Shown here piece after piece: positions 1 through 11,258 of a stretch of DNA of 37,210 nt; the stretch's first letter is position 1, and every line of letters begins with the position of its first letter. The DNA lies in NCBI GenBank assembly GCA_016871255.1, contig VFZH01000022.1:1-37210 (forward strand), written 5' to 3'. Origin of the DNA: Acidimicrobiia bacterium (lineage in GTDB: Bacteria > Acidobacteriota > Vicinamibacteria > Vicinamibacterales > UBA2999). The translations under genes were made by a program, and so were the position numbers. Under the pieces are notes generated by a model. It searched no databases and was not told the origin of the DNA. It saw only the letters and a list, made by a program, of their open reading frames with translations.

Positions 1-606
1 GTGCTGCTCAGTCCGTTCGAAGACGCGGCCGAACAGGCAGTCGATGCAATCACCACGGCCCGGGACCGTCTGTCGGACGTCGCGACGACGGTTCCGGGGT
101 TCCGCGAAGTGCGCATCGCGTCCGGATCCCGCTGGGCGGGAGAACAGCTCGGCGAGATGTCGCTGCGGGAGGAGTTCTCGGTCACGGTGCTCGCGGTAAG
201 CCGTGCCGGCCGCAGTTTCTTCAACCCGGGCCCCGCTTTTGCCCTCTTTCCGGGGGATCGCCTGTTCCTCGCCGGCAGCCCTGACGCCCTCGATCGAGCC
301 GCGGAGTATCTGTCGCTGCGGGATCACCGGGTGTCGCCGGACGAAGAGGACTTCGCCGTGGCGCAACTGGCCATGCGGGACGTGTCCGGGTGGGAGGGGC
401 GGACGCTGGCCGAACTCGAGCTGCCGAAGCGCTACGGCGTGCGGGTGCTGGCGGTGGCGAGAGGCGACGGTCCCTTCGAGGTTCCGGACCCCCACGTCGA
501 GCGCGTGCTGGACGAGCGGCTTCTCGTGGCCGGTGCGCGCACCTCGATCGACGCGCTCTGCGTCGGCGCGGACGGCGCGCCGGACGGGCCGGCCGAGAAT
601 GGCTGA
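1..606 (+). CDS. C-terminal part of a protein with two TrkA_C (RCK) domains
   Basis: The reading frame is open from the first base, so the true start lies upstream and only the last 201 residues are visible. Two copies of a TrkA_C-like fold can be read. The first, about residues 33-105, has G-x-x-L-x-E-M-S-L-R and the typical FPGDRLFLAG. The second, about residues 118-190, has GRTLAELELPKRYGVRVLAV and DERLLVAG. TrkA_C domains bind ligands such as c-di-AMP or nucleotides and gate K+ channels, K+/H+ antiporters (KefB/CPA2) or SLC13-like carriers. The missing N-terminus probably holds the membrane part and perhaps a TrkA_N domain. The next gene resembles a K+/H+-exchange-related family, which fits an ion-homeostasis role. 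The exact transporter class cannot be told from this fragment. Confidence 0.7.
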   Translation: MLLSPFEDAAEQAVDAITTARDRLSDVATTVPGFREVRIASGSRWAGEQLGEMSLREEFSVTVLAVSRAGRSFFNPGPAFALFPGDRLFLAGSPDALDRAAEYLSLRDHRVSPDEEDFAVAQLAMRDVSGWEGRTLAELELPKRYGVRVLAVARGDGPFEVPDPHVERVLDERLLVAGARTSIDALCVGADGAPDGPAENG

Positions 607-660
607 CCTGCGGATCCGTGCGATCGTTCCGGTCGTGCTGAACGTTCCCGCGCCCGCCCC

Positions 661-680
661 GCGCCTGGGGCCCCGGGCGC
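661..680. terminator. GC-rich hairpin after the TrkA_C gene
   Basis: GCGCCTGG and CCGGGCGC can pair (7 of 8 positions) around a GGCC centre, 55 bases after the stop codon. There is no T-run, so Rho-independent termination is uncertain. The rest of the 143-base gap (607-749) holds only the putative -10 of the next gene. Confidence 0.25.
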
Positions 681-734
681 ACTCGGCGTTGGCAGCCGCC
701 CGTCCGGGATCTACTGGCGAGCCGACGGCCGCGC

Positions 735-740
735 GATAAT
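735..740 (+). promoter_or_regulatory. -10-like hexamer GATAAT
   Basis: GATAAT lies 9 bases before the GTG at 750 in otherwise GC-rich DNA, and there is no Shine-Dalgarno sequence. It fits a promoter giving a leaderless or nearly leaderless message. No convincing -35 box was seen. Confidence 0.4.
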
Positions 741-749
741 CAGATCATC

Positions 750-1430
750 GTGATGGACGTCTTCGTCGTTCCGGTCGGGCCCGATCGTTACGAGCTGTAC
801 TCCGAGGTGGCGGACGAACCGACCGACTCCGACACGGGCGCCGGCCTCTTCGGCGGGCTCCGGCATCGGTTCAACGTAATGCTGCGCGCGGCCGAGACCA
901 GGAGCCTGGAAGGCGGCTCGCTCGGCACGCACGGGACCTGGCGCGCCCGGCTGCAGGAGCGTCTGATTCGCTGGGTGGCCGACCGCGTTTCCGAGCAGCG
1001 TCTGCTCTGGAGCCTGCGCCGCGCGAAGGCGGCGACGCTCGTCTTCCCCGAGGACCTGAGATTCGACCAGGCGATGACGCTGGTCCTCGCCCGGCTGACA
1101 CGGGAGCGCCAGCGTCACCGGTCGTGGTTCTGGGTGGATCTGACGGGCCTGGTCGCTTCCGCCCTCGTCATGCCCATTCCCGGCCCCAACCTCATTGCCT
1201 ACTACTTCGCCTTCCGCGTGGTGGGCCGCAGCCTGTCGATGGCGGGAGCGTCGCAGGGCCTGTGGCGGACGACCTGGACGGGCCGCCCCTGTTCACCGCT
1301 GGCGGAACTGCGTGCCGCCGTGGCGCTGGAGCCGGGCGCGCGCCGCGCGCGCCTGCACGACATCGGCGACCGCCTGAGCCTGCGGCATCTCGCCACCTTC
1401 GTCGAGCGCGTGGCGTTCACCCGTGCCTGA
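750..1430 (+). CDS. Mit_KHE1-like (mitochondrial K+/H+ exchange-related) protein
   Basis: A 226-residue protein; GTG at 750 is followed directly by ATG at 753 and either may be the start. The N-terminus ([16 protein letters not shown]) and the segment [20 protein letters not shown], followed by [14 protein letters not shown], resemble the Mit_KHE1 family. That family is known from yeast proteins linked to mitochondrial K+/H+ exchange and has a hydrophobic stretch ending in PxxPNxxxxYxxxR. The middle segment [19 protein letters not shown] fits the same family. One or two membrane-associated helices around residues 130-155 are likely. The preceding gene encodes TrkA_C domains, which supports an ion-homeostasis setting. 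The 3' end overlaps lpxD by 8 bases. Family assignment is from remembered motif shape, not a search; otherwise it is a conserved protein of unknown function. Confidence 0.6.
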   Translation: MMDVFVVPVGPDRYELYSEVADEPTDSDTGAGLFGGLRHRFNVMLRAAETRSLEGGSLGTHGTWRARLQERLIRWVADRVSEQRLLWSLRRAKAATLVFPEDLRFDQAMTLVLARLTRERQRHRSWFWVDLTGLVASALVMPIPGPNLIAYYFAFRVVGRSLSMAGASQGLWRTTWTGRPCSPLAELRAAVALEPGARRARLHDIGDRLSLRHLATFVERVAFTRA

Positions 1431-2463
1431 TCGCCGGATCAGGCTGGGCGAGCTCGCCGAGGCGCTCGGGTGCGCCCTCGAAGGAGACGCGGAGACGGTC
1501 ATCACGCACGTGGCTTCGCTCGACGAAGCGTCGCCCGGCGCCGTGACGTTGATGGCCAACCCGCGACTGCTGCCGCATCTGGCAGCCACGCGCGCTGCGG
1601 CGGTCATCCTCGCGCCCGGGGCGCCGGCCCCGCCCTGTGCGGCCCTCCGGGCGGACCACCCGTATCTGGCCTTCGCCCGCGCGCTGGCGCTCTTCGCTCC
1701 ACCCGCGTCACCGCCTCCCGGCGTGCACCCGCTGGCGGCGGTGTCTCCGACCGCGCAGCTCGGCCGCGACGTGTCCATCGGTGCGTTCGTGGCCGTGGGC
1801 GAGCGCGTGACGATCGGCGACGGCACGGCCATCCTTCCCAACTCGACGATCGGCGACGACGTCGTGCTCGGGCGCGACTGTCTCGTTCACGCGAACGTGT
1901 CGATCCGCGAACGGGTCACCATCGGCGATCGCGTGGTCCTGCAGGATGGCGTCGTGGTGGGCGCCGACGGGTTCGGGTTCGTGCGGCGGCAGGACGGCTC
2001 GCACGAGAAGATCCCGCAGACCGCGCGTGTCGTGATCGAAGACGACGTGGAGCTGGGCGCGAACACGACGGTGGACCGGCCGCCGATCGGGGAGACGCGC
2101 ATCCGCGCCGGTGCCAAGATCGACAACCTGGTGCAGGTGGGCCACGGGGTCACGGTCGGGCGCAACGTCCTGCTGGCGGCGCAGGTCGGCATCGCGGGCA
2201 GCACGCGCATCGAGGACGACGCGGTGCTGGGTGGTCAGGTGGGAGTGGGGGACCACCTCACGGTCGGCCGCGGTGCGATGGCGGTGGGCCAGAGCGGGAT
2301 CACCGAATCGGTGGCCGCCGGTGCCCGCGTGGCCGGGTACCCGGCGATCGACAGCCGCGCCTGGGGGCGTTCGGCGGTGTTGTTCCGCCGCCTGCCGGAG
2401 CTGAAGCGCCGGCTCGAGGCGCTGGAGGCGAAGCTGCTGGAGCGGGAGCGGCCCCTGTCGTGA
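1423..2463 (+). CDS. lpxD: UDP-3-O-acylglucosamine N-acyltransferase LpxD
   Basis: A 346-residue protein, the usual LpxD length (about 340). LpxD transfers an R-3-hydroxyacyl chain from acyl-ACP to UDP-3-O-acyl-glucosamine in the third step of lipid A synthesis, in the cytoplasm. The N-terminal uridine-binding domain ([15 protein letters not shown], residues 7-21) is followed by a left-handed parallel beta-helix of hexapeptide repeats (about 105-310). The family signature GADGFGFV and NTTVDR-type motifs are present, and His241 in QVGHGVTVG matches the catalytic His of E. coli LpxD (His239). The GTG start at 1423 overlaps the preceding stop. The C-terminal helix (about 315-346) is the acyl-carrier-binding extension. 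fabZ and lpxA, which often follow lpxD, are absent here. Confidence 0.95.
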   Translation: MPDRRIRLGELAEALGCALEGDAETVITHVASLDEASPGAVTLMANPRLLPHLAATRAAAVILAPGAPAPPCAALRADHPYLAFARALALFAPPASPPPGVHPLAAVSPTAQLGRDVSIGAFVAVGERVTIGDGTAILPNSTIGDDVVLGRDCLVHANVSIRERVTIGDRVVLQDGVVVGADGFGFVRRQDGSHEKIPQTARVVIEDDVELGANTTVDRPPIGETRIRAGAKIDNLVQVGHGVTVGRNVLLAAQVGIAGSTRIEDDAVLGGQVGVGDHLTVGRGAMAVGQSGITESVAAGARVAGYPAIDSRAWGRSAVLFRRLPELKRRLEALEAKLLERERPLS

Positions 2464-3236
2464 AGCGGTGGGCAGCCGGGTTGGCCGTCGTGCTTGGATC
2501 ACTGGCGGCGGAACCTGCGGAGGCGCAGTCGGGTGCGGAGTTCCTGCCGCGCACGGTGTTCCGGATGGACGCCGCGCACCTGTGGACCGACGACATCCGC
2601 CTGACCTGGGACGCCGACCTGTCCGGGGAGATCGATCTGGTTCTCTGGGACGGGGGGCGCGCCACCTTCTTCGCCAACTACGAGGTCGTGCTCGGTGACG
2701 AGCTCCGCCGGTTCGATCCCAACCAGGGCAACTACACGCTGACAGGATCCGTGTCGCAGCGCGCGGCCGGCATGGAGTGGTCGGCCGTGTTCCACCACGT
2801 CTCGAGGCACCTGTCGGACCGTCCCAAGGCGCAGGCCGTGGACTGGAACATGGTCGGCGTGCGCGTGCGCCGCGAAGCGGCGCCGGGGCGGCTGCACATG
2901 GCCATGCAGGCCGACGTGCGCGGGACGGTGGCGCGGTCCTTCGTGGACTACACGCGTGAGTTCGAAGCGCGGGTCGAGACGCGGTATCCGCTGGGAGCGC
3001 GCGTGGCGCTCGTCTCGGGTGCGAGCCTGCGGGTGGTCGGCGTGGCCGCGTCGGGCGGCCGGGGGACGCAGACCGGCGGACGCGGCGAAGTGGGAGTGCG
3101 CCTGGCCGGCGAGGGCGGCGCGGTCACGCTGTTCGTGGCCGCGGAGCGGCGCGTGGATCCCCTGCCGCTCGAGTTCGGGCGCATGTCGTGGGTCGCGGCC
3201 GGATTCCGCCTGAGCAGCCGGGACGGCACGGAATGA
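2460..3236 (+). CDS. Putative outer-membrane beta-barrel protein
   Basis: A 258-residue protein starting at a GTG that overlaps the lpxD stop (GTGA), so it is very likely translationally coupled. The N-terminus (KRW, then [13 protein letters not shown] and a cut after AEAQ) is a good signal peptide. The rest alternates polar and hydrophobic residues in roughly 10-residue strands separated by Gly/Asp-rich turns and ends in [15 protein letters not shown], which suggests a small outer-membrane barrel. The [10 protein letters not shown] segment (near residues 114-123) recalls the HxSxHxGD pattern of DUF1207-type barrels. Position inside a lipid A operon suggests a role in the outer membrane. I do not recognise a characterised family; the function is unknown. 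Confidence 0.7.
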   Translation: MKRWAAGLAVVLGSLAAEPAEAQSGAEFLPRTVFRMDAAHLWTDDIRLTWDADLSGEIDLVLWDGGRATFFANYEVVLGDELRRFDPNQGNYTLTGSVSQRAAGMEWSAVFHHVSRHLSDRPKAQAVDWNMVGVRVRREAAPGRLHMAMQADVRGTVARSFVDYTREFEARVETRYPLGARVALVSGASLRVVGVAASGGRGTQTGGRGEVGVRLAGEGGAVTLFVAAERRVDPLPLEFGRMSWVAAGFRLSSRDGTE

Positions 3237-3259
3237 GGGCGCGGCGGGCTGGAACTTGT

Positions 3260-3265
3260 CATAAT
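3260..3265 (+). promoter_or_regulatory. -10-like hexamer CATAAT
   Basis: CATAAT sits 6 bases before the ATG at 3272, in the only non-overlapping gap (35 bases) of the lpxD-lpxB run. It may be an internal promoter giving a leaderless M16 message. No clear -35 box. Confidence 0.4.
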
Positions 3266-3271
3266 CCAGGC

Positions 3272-4630
3272 ATGTCCCGCCGCCTCCTCGTCGCGTCGGC
3301 CGTCGCGGCCGGATTGCTGCTCCTGTCGTGGCCCGCGCGGGTGTCGCTCGACGCCGCCGTCCGGCCGCCCAGGATCCAGTACCAGACGACGACCCTGCCG
3401 AACGGCTTGCGCGTCATCCTGTCCGAGGACCACTCCACGCCGATCGTGCACGTGTCGGTCTGGTACCACGTCGGATCCCGCGACGAGCGTCCGGGGCGCA
3501 CAGGGTTCGCGCACCTGTTCGAGCACATGATGTTCAAGGGCTCGAAGAACGTGCAGCCCGAGGCGCACACGTCGCTCGTGGCGAGCATCGGCGGACAGAG
3601 CAACGCCTACACGACCGAGGACACCACGGTCTTCTGGCAGACGCTGCCGGCGCACTACCTGCCGCTGGCGCTCTGGCTCGAGGCCGACCGCATGGCGACG
3701 CTCCGGGTGGACGAGGCGGCGTTCGCGCGGGAACGGGAGGTGGTCAAGGAGGAGCGGCGGCTGCGGATCGAGAACCAGCCGTACGGCCGGCTGAACGAGA
3801 TCATCTACGCCCACGCCTACACGACCCATCCGTACCGGCACCCGACGATCGGCAGCATGGCGGACCTCGAGGCGGCGTCGGTCGAGGACGTGCGTGCGTT
3901 CCACGACACGTACTACGTGCCCGAGAACGCCACGCTGACGGTGACCGGCGACTTCGACTCGGGGCTGGCACTGCAGCTCATCGATCGGTACTACGGCCGG
4001 ATCCCGAAGGCGCCGAAGCGCGTGCCGCGCGACCTGCCGAAGGAACCGCCCCAGCAGGGAGAGCGCCGCGTCACGCTGGAGGAGCCGTGGCCGCTGCCCG
4101 TCGTCGTGGTCGCGCACCACATCACCTACGACGGGCATCCCGACTCGTACCCGCTGCACGTGGTGTCGAAGATCCTCTCCGACGGGCAGAGCGCGCGGAT
4201 TACCCGCCGCCTGGTGTACGAGGAGCAGCTCGCGGTCAGCGCGTTCGGCAGCGCGAACATCAACGAAGACCCGAGCCTGTTCTACGCCGTGGCGATCGTC
4301 GCGCCGGGCCGGAGGCCGGACGAAGTCGAGGCGGCACTCATCGAGGAGCTGGAGCGGCTCAAGAACGAGCCGCCGGCGCCCAGGGAGCTGCAGCGGGCCA
4401 AGAACCAGTTCGCGCGCGACTACATCATCGGGCGCGAGTCGATCCAGGAGAAGGCGCTGCACCTTGCGCACGGGGCGGTGATCCACAACGACATCACGAC
4501 CACCGACGGCGAGTTCGACATCTTCATGAACCTGACCGAGGAGGACATCCAGCGCGTGGCGCGGACCTACTTCACGAAGACGAACCGCACCGTGCTGACG
4601 ATCCTGCCGGGCGGAGGGAGCGGACGGTGA
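3272..4630 (+). CDS. M16 family zinc metallopeptidase, catalytic subunit
   Basis: A 452-residue protein with an N-terminal signal peptide or anchor (VASAVAAGLLLLSW, residues 7-20). The inverted zinc motif HxxEH is intact as His81-Leu-Phe-Glu84-His85, and the third ligand is Glu160 or Glu161 in EREVVKEERR, about 75 residues later as in the mitochondrial processing peptidase/PqqF family. LPNGLRVIL and GGQSNAYTTEDTTVFW are also family typical. One M16 N-terminal domain and one M16_C domain make a half-size subunit that works with a partner. The partner follows with a 4-base overlap. The signal sequence places it in the periplasm, where M16 enzymes cut peptides. The ATG was chosen because it begins the signal peptide directly; an upstream in-frame extension runs into the previous gene. 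Confidence 0.93.
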   Translation: MSRRLLVASAVAAGLLLLSWPARVSLDAAVRPPRIQYQTTTLPNGLRVILSEDHSTPIVHVSVWYHVGSRDERPGRTGFAHLFEHMMFKGSKNVQPEAHTSLVASIGGQSNAYTTEDTTVFWQTLPAHYLPLALWLEADRMATLRVDEAAFAREREVVKEERRLRIENQPYGRLNEIIYAHAYTTHPYRHPTIGSMADLEAASVEDVRAFHDTYYVPENATLTVTGDFDSGLALQLIDRYYGRIPKAPKRVPRDLPKEPPQQGERRVTLEEPWPLPVVVVAHHITYDGHPDSYPLHVVSKILSDGQSARITRRLVYEEQLAVSAFGSANINEDPSLFYAVAIVAPGRRPDEVEAALIEELERLKNEPPAPRELQRAKNQFARDYIIGRESIQEKALHLAHGAVIHNDITTTDGEFDIFMNLTEEDIQRVARTYFTKTNRTVLTILPGGGSGR

Positions 4631-6117
4631 GGGGCACCGCCGGTCGCGGGGTGCTGGTCGTCCTGGCGCTGGCGGCCGCCGTGCCGGCAGCCGGACAGGG
4701 GGTGGACTGGCCGCGCGAGTCGCCGCCCCGGCCGTTGCCGGCGCGCGAGGTGCGGTTTCCCCCGTACGAGGTCCGCACCCTCGCGAACGGCATGCAGGTC
4801 GTGGCCGTGCCGCATCACGAGCAGCCGGCCGTGACGCTGCGCCTTCTGGTGCGCGTCGGCGCGGCGCGGAACCCCTCCGACAAGCCCGGTCTCGCCAACC
4901 TGGCGGCGGGGTTGCTCGATCAGGGCACCACCACGAAGACCGCTGCCGAGATCGCGGACGCCATCGACCTGGTCGGCGGCGCGCTCGACACCGGCGCCGG
5001 CCGGGATCACACCTCGATCAACGCAATCGTGATGAAGGACTCGTTCGACATGGCGCTCGCGCTCATGGCGGACCTGGTCCGGAACCCCGCGTTCGCGCCC
5101 GAGGAGATCGAGCGGCAGCGCCAGCAGCGTCTGTCGGCGCTGCAGGTGTCGGCGTCCAACCCCGGCTACGTCGCCAACACGGTGTTCGACCGGCTCGTGT
5201 ACGGGTTCCATCCCTACGGCCTGCCGGCGACCGGCACGCCCGAGTCGCTGGCTTCGATCACGCGAGCCGACCTGCAGGACTACCACGCGGCGCACTTCGT
5301 GCCGAACAACATGGTGCTGGCGATCGTGGGCGACGTCACGCGCGAGGAGGCGTTCGCCCGCGCCGAGCGGGTGTTCGGCGGGTGGCCGCGCGGCACGATT
5401 CCCGCGGCCCCGGCGACCGCCCCGCCACCGCCGACGCGACGGGTGGTGGTCGTCGACATGCCGGGCGCGGTGCAGACCGAGGTCCGCGTAGGGCACCTGG
5501 GCGTTCCGCGCAATCACGCGGACTATGTGCCGGTCGACCTGGCGTTCCGCATCCTCGGCGGCGAAGGTGCCAACCGGCTGCACCGTGTGCTCCGGTCGGA
5601 GCGCGGCTTGACCTACGGGGCGTCGGCCACGATCGAGGCGCTCAAGCAGACGGGCGCCTTCGTGGCGGAAACCAGCACGCGGACCGATGCCACGGGCGAG
5701 GCGCTGGGGCTGATGTTCGAGGAGTTCGTGCGCATTCAGCGGGTGGCCGTCAGCCGCGGCGAGCTCGGTGACGCGCAGGCGTACCTGGCGGGCAGCTTCC
5801 CGCTGACCATCGAGACGCCGAACGCGATTGCGGCGCAGGTGATCGACACGGTGTTCTTCGAGCTGCCTCCGGACGAGGTCGGGACGTTTCCCCAGAGGGT
5901 GCAGGCGGTGACGCCCGCGGACGTGCAACGCGTCGCGCGCGAGCACCTCTTTCCCGAGCGGCTCGCCGTCGTCCTCGTGGGTGACGCGAGGGTGTTCGTG
6001 TCGCAGTTGAAGGACGCGGGCATCGCGGAGTACGAGGTCATTCCGGTCGGCCAGCTCGATCTCGCGTCGCCAGGACTCCGCAGCCCGGCAGCCGGAACCT
6101 CGCTCCAGGTCCGGTGA
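4627..6117 (+). CDS. M16 family peptidase-like protein, non-catalytic partner
   Basis: A 496-residue protein starting at GTG and overlapping the preceding stop (GTGA). Signal peptide: RGVLVVLALAAAVPAAGQG. The fold matches M16 (LANGMQVVAVPHHEQPAVTL; RSERGLTYGASA in the C-terminal domain), but the place of HxxEH reads N91-LAAG95 within PGLANLAAGLLDQGT, so zinc ligands are missing and it should be catalytically dead. Active plus inactive M16 subunits as a heterodimer are known from mitochondrial processing peptidase and from bacterial pairs such as Sphingomonas Sph2681/Sph2682. The glycine-rich loop region and the R/Y pair that grip substrate in the inactive subunit seem to be kept (RGLTYG). It likely forms the periplasmic heterodimer with the gene at 3272. 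Confidence 0.92.
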   Translation: MRGTAGRGVLVVLALAAAVPAAGQGVDWPRESPPRPLPAREVRFPPYEVRTLANGMQVVAVPHHEQPAVTLRLLVRVGAARNPSDKPGLANLAAGLLDQGTTTKTAAEIADAIDLVGGALDTGAGRDHTSINAIVMKDSFDMALALMADLVRNPAFAPEEIERQRQQRLSALQVSASNPGYVANTVFDRLVYGFHPYGLPATGTPESLASITRADLQDYHAAHFVPNNMVLAIVGDVTREEAFARAERVFGGWPRGTIPAAPATAPPPPTRRVVVVDMPGAVQTEVRVGHLGVPRNHADYVPVDLAFRILGGEGANRLHRVLRSERGLTYGASATIEALKQTGAFVAETSTRTDATGEALGLMFEEFVRIQRVAVSRGELGDAQAYLAGSFPLTIETPNAIAAQVIDTVFFELPPDEVGTFPQRVQAVTPADVQRVAREHLFPERLAVVLVGDARVFVSQLKDAGIAEYEVIPVGQLDLASPGLRSPAAGTSLQVR

Positions 6118-7334
6118 TCGCCGCCCCATCGACGCTCGATGGCGACGAGGCGACGGGGCTGGACCGCGCCGACCGCCCTCCGCGCATCCTGATTTCGTGC
6201 GGCGAGCCCTCGGGTGACCTGTACGCCGCCGAGCTCGTGCGCGATCTCCTCGCGCGCGTGCCCGAAGCCCGGGTTGCCGGGCTGGGGGGGCCGAGGCTGC
6301 GTGACGCCGGCGCGCACCTGATCGGTGACTTCGCCGGGCTGTCCGTGACCGGCCTGTCCGAGGCGATACGCGTGCTGCCGCGGTCGCTGGCGATGCTGCG
6401 GCGGCTGACGACCGACGCGCGCAAGCGCCGTCCCGACGTGTTTGTTGCCGTGGACTTTCCGGACTTCAACTTCCGTCTGATGGCCAGGATGCGCCGGCTG
6501 GGGATCCCGGTCGTCTACTACATCAGCCCGCAGCTCTGGGCCTGGCGGCCGACACGCATGCGCACGATGCAGGCGATGGCCGACCGCGTGCTCGTGATCT
6601 TCCCCTTCGAGGAAGCGCTCTACCGGCGGGCCGACGTGGACGTGCGCTTCGTCGGGCACCCGCTCGTGGACCTGGCCCGTCCGAGCGAGCCGCGCGAGAC
6701 GTTTCTCCGCGGTCTCGGGCTCGACCCGGCCCGCCCGGTCGTGGCCCTGCTGCCCGGCAGCCGGCCGAACGAGCTTGCGCGCCTGGCGCAGCCGCTGGCC
6801 GGATCGGTGCCGCTCATCCACCAGCAGCGTCCTGGCGTGCAGTTCGTCGTCGCCTGCGCACCGGGATTGGACGCGTCGCTGTTCTGGCCCTTCCGCGCCG
6901 TGGCCCCGCTGCCCGTCCTGGTGGAGGGCCGGGCCGATGACGTGCTGGCCGCAGCAGACGTGGTCGTGACCGCCTCGGGGACGGCGACCGTGCAGGCGGC
7001 GCTGCACGAACGGCCGATGGTCGTCGTGTACCGGCTGTCGGCGGCGACGTACCTGGTGGGGAAGCCGTTTGCGCTCGTGGACATGTACGCCATGCCCAAC
7101 CTGATTGCGGGGCGGCGGATCGTGCCGGAGCTGATCCAGGGCGCCTGTACGGCGCGGCGGGTGACCGCGGACACGCTGCGCTTCCTGACGGACCGCCACC
7201 TCTACGACACCACGCGTGTGGCGCTGGCCGACGTGCGGCGCCGGCTGGGGGCATCCGGCGCCAGCGGCCGGGCCGCCGAGGCGGTGCTGGAGATGGCCCA
7301 CCGCAGCCTTGGCGCAGGCGGTCCGCGAGTATGA
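6114..7334 (+). CDS. lpxB: Lipid-A-disaccharide synthase LpxB
   Basis: A 406-residue GT19 glycosyltransferase that joins UDP-2,3-diacylglucosamine and lipid X to form lipid A disaccharide at the inner face of the inner membrane. Motifs: [18 protein letters not shown] near residues 25-42, [47 protein letters not shown] and the nucleotide-binding end [11 protein letters not shown]. The GTG start overlaps the M16 partner stop by 4 bases (GTGA). The protein carries about 25 extra residues before the conserved core compared with the usual 380-residue form; no in-frame alternative looks better. lpxB at the far end of a run that begins with lpxD indicates one lipid A unit interrupted by barrel and peptidase genes. 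Confidence 0.95.
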   Translation: MIAAPSTLDGDEATGLDRADRPPRILISCGEPSGDLYAAELVRDLLARVPEARVAGLGGPRLRDAGAHLIGDFAGLSVTGLSEAIRVLPRSLAMLRRLTTDARKRRPDVFVAVDFPDFNFRLMARMRRLGIPVVYYISPQLWAWRPTRMRTMQAMADRVLVIFPFEEALYRRADVDVRFVGHPLVDLARPSEPRETFLRGLGLDPARPVVALLPGSRPNELARLAQPLAGSVPLIHQQRPGVQFVVACAPGLDASLFWPFRAVAPLPVLVEGRADDVLAAADVVVTASGTATVQAALHERPMVVVYRLSAATYLVGKPFALVDMYAMPNLIAGRRIVPELIQGACTARRVTADTLRFLTDRHLYDTTRVALADVRRRLGASGASGRAAEAVLEMAHRSLGAGGPRV

Positions 7335-7335
7335 T
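7309..7335 (+). promoter_or_regulatory. Possible acnA promoter (TTGGCG ... TATGAT)
   Basis: TTGGCG (7309-7314) and TATGAT (7330-7335) are separated by 15 bases and overlap the lpxB stop codon. A start near 7342 would leave a leader of about 36 bases, and GGAGA at 7362-7366 could serve as ribosome binding site 11 bases before the ATG. The spacing is short, so this is tentative. Confidence 0.3.
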
Positions 7336-7377
7336 CGATCTTCTGTCCTGACCCTGGTTCCGGAGACCTGTCACCAC

Positions 7378-10092
<2,715 letters not shown>

Positions 10093-10097
10093 TCAGA

Positions 10098-10113
10098 GCC
10101 GGCTGACGCCGGC
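10098..10113. terminator. Hairpin after acnA
   Basis: GCCGGC-TGAC-GCCGGC: two self-complementary 6-base arms around a 4-base loop, starting 6 bases after the acnA stop. A third GCCGG follows at 10121. There is no T-run. It resembles the palindromic repeat at 11833, though shorter. Confidence 0.35.
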
Positions 10114-10146
10114 CCGTGACGCCGGTCGCGGCCCCAGGCTCCAGGC

Positions 10147-11223
10147 TTGCCTCTCCACCGTCCCGCCTCCACCCGCATCAAGGCGAAGGCCGCGGAGCTC
10201 GGCTTCGAGCTCTGCGGCATCGCGCCAGCTGACGACCTGCCCGAGTTGTCGTTCTTCGCCGAGTGGCTCGCGCGGGGCTACGCCGGCGAGATGCAGTGGC
10301 TGACGCGGACGGCGGCGCGGCGTGCCGACGTCCGGGCCGTCGTGCCGGGGGCACGGTCGGTCATCGTCACCGGCACGCTCTACAACGTGGATCGCCCGTA
10401 TTCGACCGAAGAGCGCGATCCGGCTGTCGGGCTCGTGTCCCGGTACGCCTGGGGTGACGACTACCACGATGTGATCGGCCGGCGCCTGGACCAGTTGCTG
10501 GCGTGGATGCGTGAGGAAGCCGCGGAGCCGTTCGAGGCGCGCGCGTACGTGGACACCGGCCCGGTGCAGGAGCGGGTGTACGCGCAGTACGCGGGGCTGG
10601 GCTGGATCGGGAAGAACGCCTGCCTGATCAACGAGCGGATCGGGTCGTGGCTGTTTCTTTCCGAGATCATCTGCTCGCTGCCGCTGGAGCCCGACACGCC
10701 TGCGTTCGACCGGTGCGGTACGTGCACGTTGTGCCTCGAGGCGTGTCCGACCGGTGCGATCGTCGAGCCGCACGTGATCGACTCGAATCGCTGCCTCTCG
10801 TACCTCACCATCGAGTTGCGCGGGGACATTCCCGAGGAGCACCGCGCCGCACTCGGTGCGCACGTGTACGGCTGCGACGTGTGTCAGGACGTGTGTCCCT
10901 ACAACCAGGCGGCGCCTGCGAGCGACGATCCCGCCTGGCAGCCGCGCCCGTCGCTGGACCGGCCGCGGCTGGCCGATCTGTGGCGGATGCCGGACGCGGA
11001 GCTGCGCAGGGTGACGAAGGGCAGTGCGATGACGCGGGCGAAGCTGCCGGCGCTGCGCCGGAACGTGGCCGTGGCGCTCGCCAACGCGGGTCGGCCGCTG
11101 GACCTGGAAGCTGCCGATCCTGCGCGTCCGTCGGCAGGCGATCCGATGGTGCGCCGGCACGTCGGAAGCTCGGCCGGGACACCGCCCGCGGTGAGTGTGC
11201 CGCGCGACGTCCGGTCCGGTTGA
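10147..11223 (+). CDS. queG: Epoxyqueuosine reductase QueG
   Basis: A 358-residue protein that reduces epoxyqueuosine to queuosine in tRNA (cytoplasm, cobalamin- and iron-sulfur-dependent). It carries the family block AYVDTGPVQERVYAQYAGLG followed by WIGKNACLI, with the Asp proposed as proton donor. Eight cysteines fit two [4Fe-4S] clusters: Cys190, 193, 196 and 200 (CGTCTLCLEACPTG), Cys216 (NRCLSYLTIE) and Cys243, 246 and 250 (CDVCQDVCPYN). The C-terminal HEAT-like region (LPALRRNVAVALANAG) is present. TTG at 10147 is the only reasonable start, because the N-terminus matches the family just after it (IKAKAAELGFELCGIAPA). The gap to acnA is 54 bases and contains a hairpin. Confidence 0.95.
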   Translation: MPLHRPASTRIKAKAAELGFELCGIAPADDLPELSFFAEWLARGYAGEMQWLTRTAARRADVRAVVPGARSVIVTGTLYNVDRPYSTEERDPAVGLVSRYAWGDDYHDVIGRRLDQLLAWMREEAAEPFEARAYVDTGPVQERVYAQYAGLGWIGKNACLINERIGSWLFLSEIICSLPLEPDTPAFDRCGTCTLCLEACPTGAIVEPHVIDSNRCLSYLTIELRGDIPEEHRAALGAHVYGCDVCQDVCPYNQAAPASDDPAWQPRPSLDRPRLADLWRMPDAELRRVTKGSAMTRAKLPALRRNVAVALANAGRPLDLEAADPARPSAGDPMVRRHVGSSAGTPPAVSVPRDVRSG

Positions 11224-11247
11224 ACCCACGGCGCGGGCGGGATTCAG

Positions 11248-11253
11248 TACAAT
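11248..11253 (+). promoter_or_regulatory. -10-like hexamer TACAAT
   Basis: TACAAT ends 5 bases before the ATG at 11259. A transcript from it would begin at or next to the start codon, and no Shine-Dalgarno sequence is present. Confidence 0.45.
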
Positions 11254-11258
11254 TCCGC

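Noticed and set aside
1470-2459. N-terminal extension of the barrel-protein frame over lpxD
   Set aside because: This part is an Arg/Gly-rich out-of-frame reading of lpxD; the real start is the GTG at 2460 with its signal peptide.
3272-6117. The two M16 genes as one frameshifted pitrilysin
   Set aside because: Each has its own signal peptide and complete two-domain length, with an overlapping stop/start; this is the known active/inactive subunit pair.
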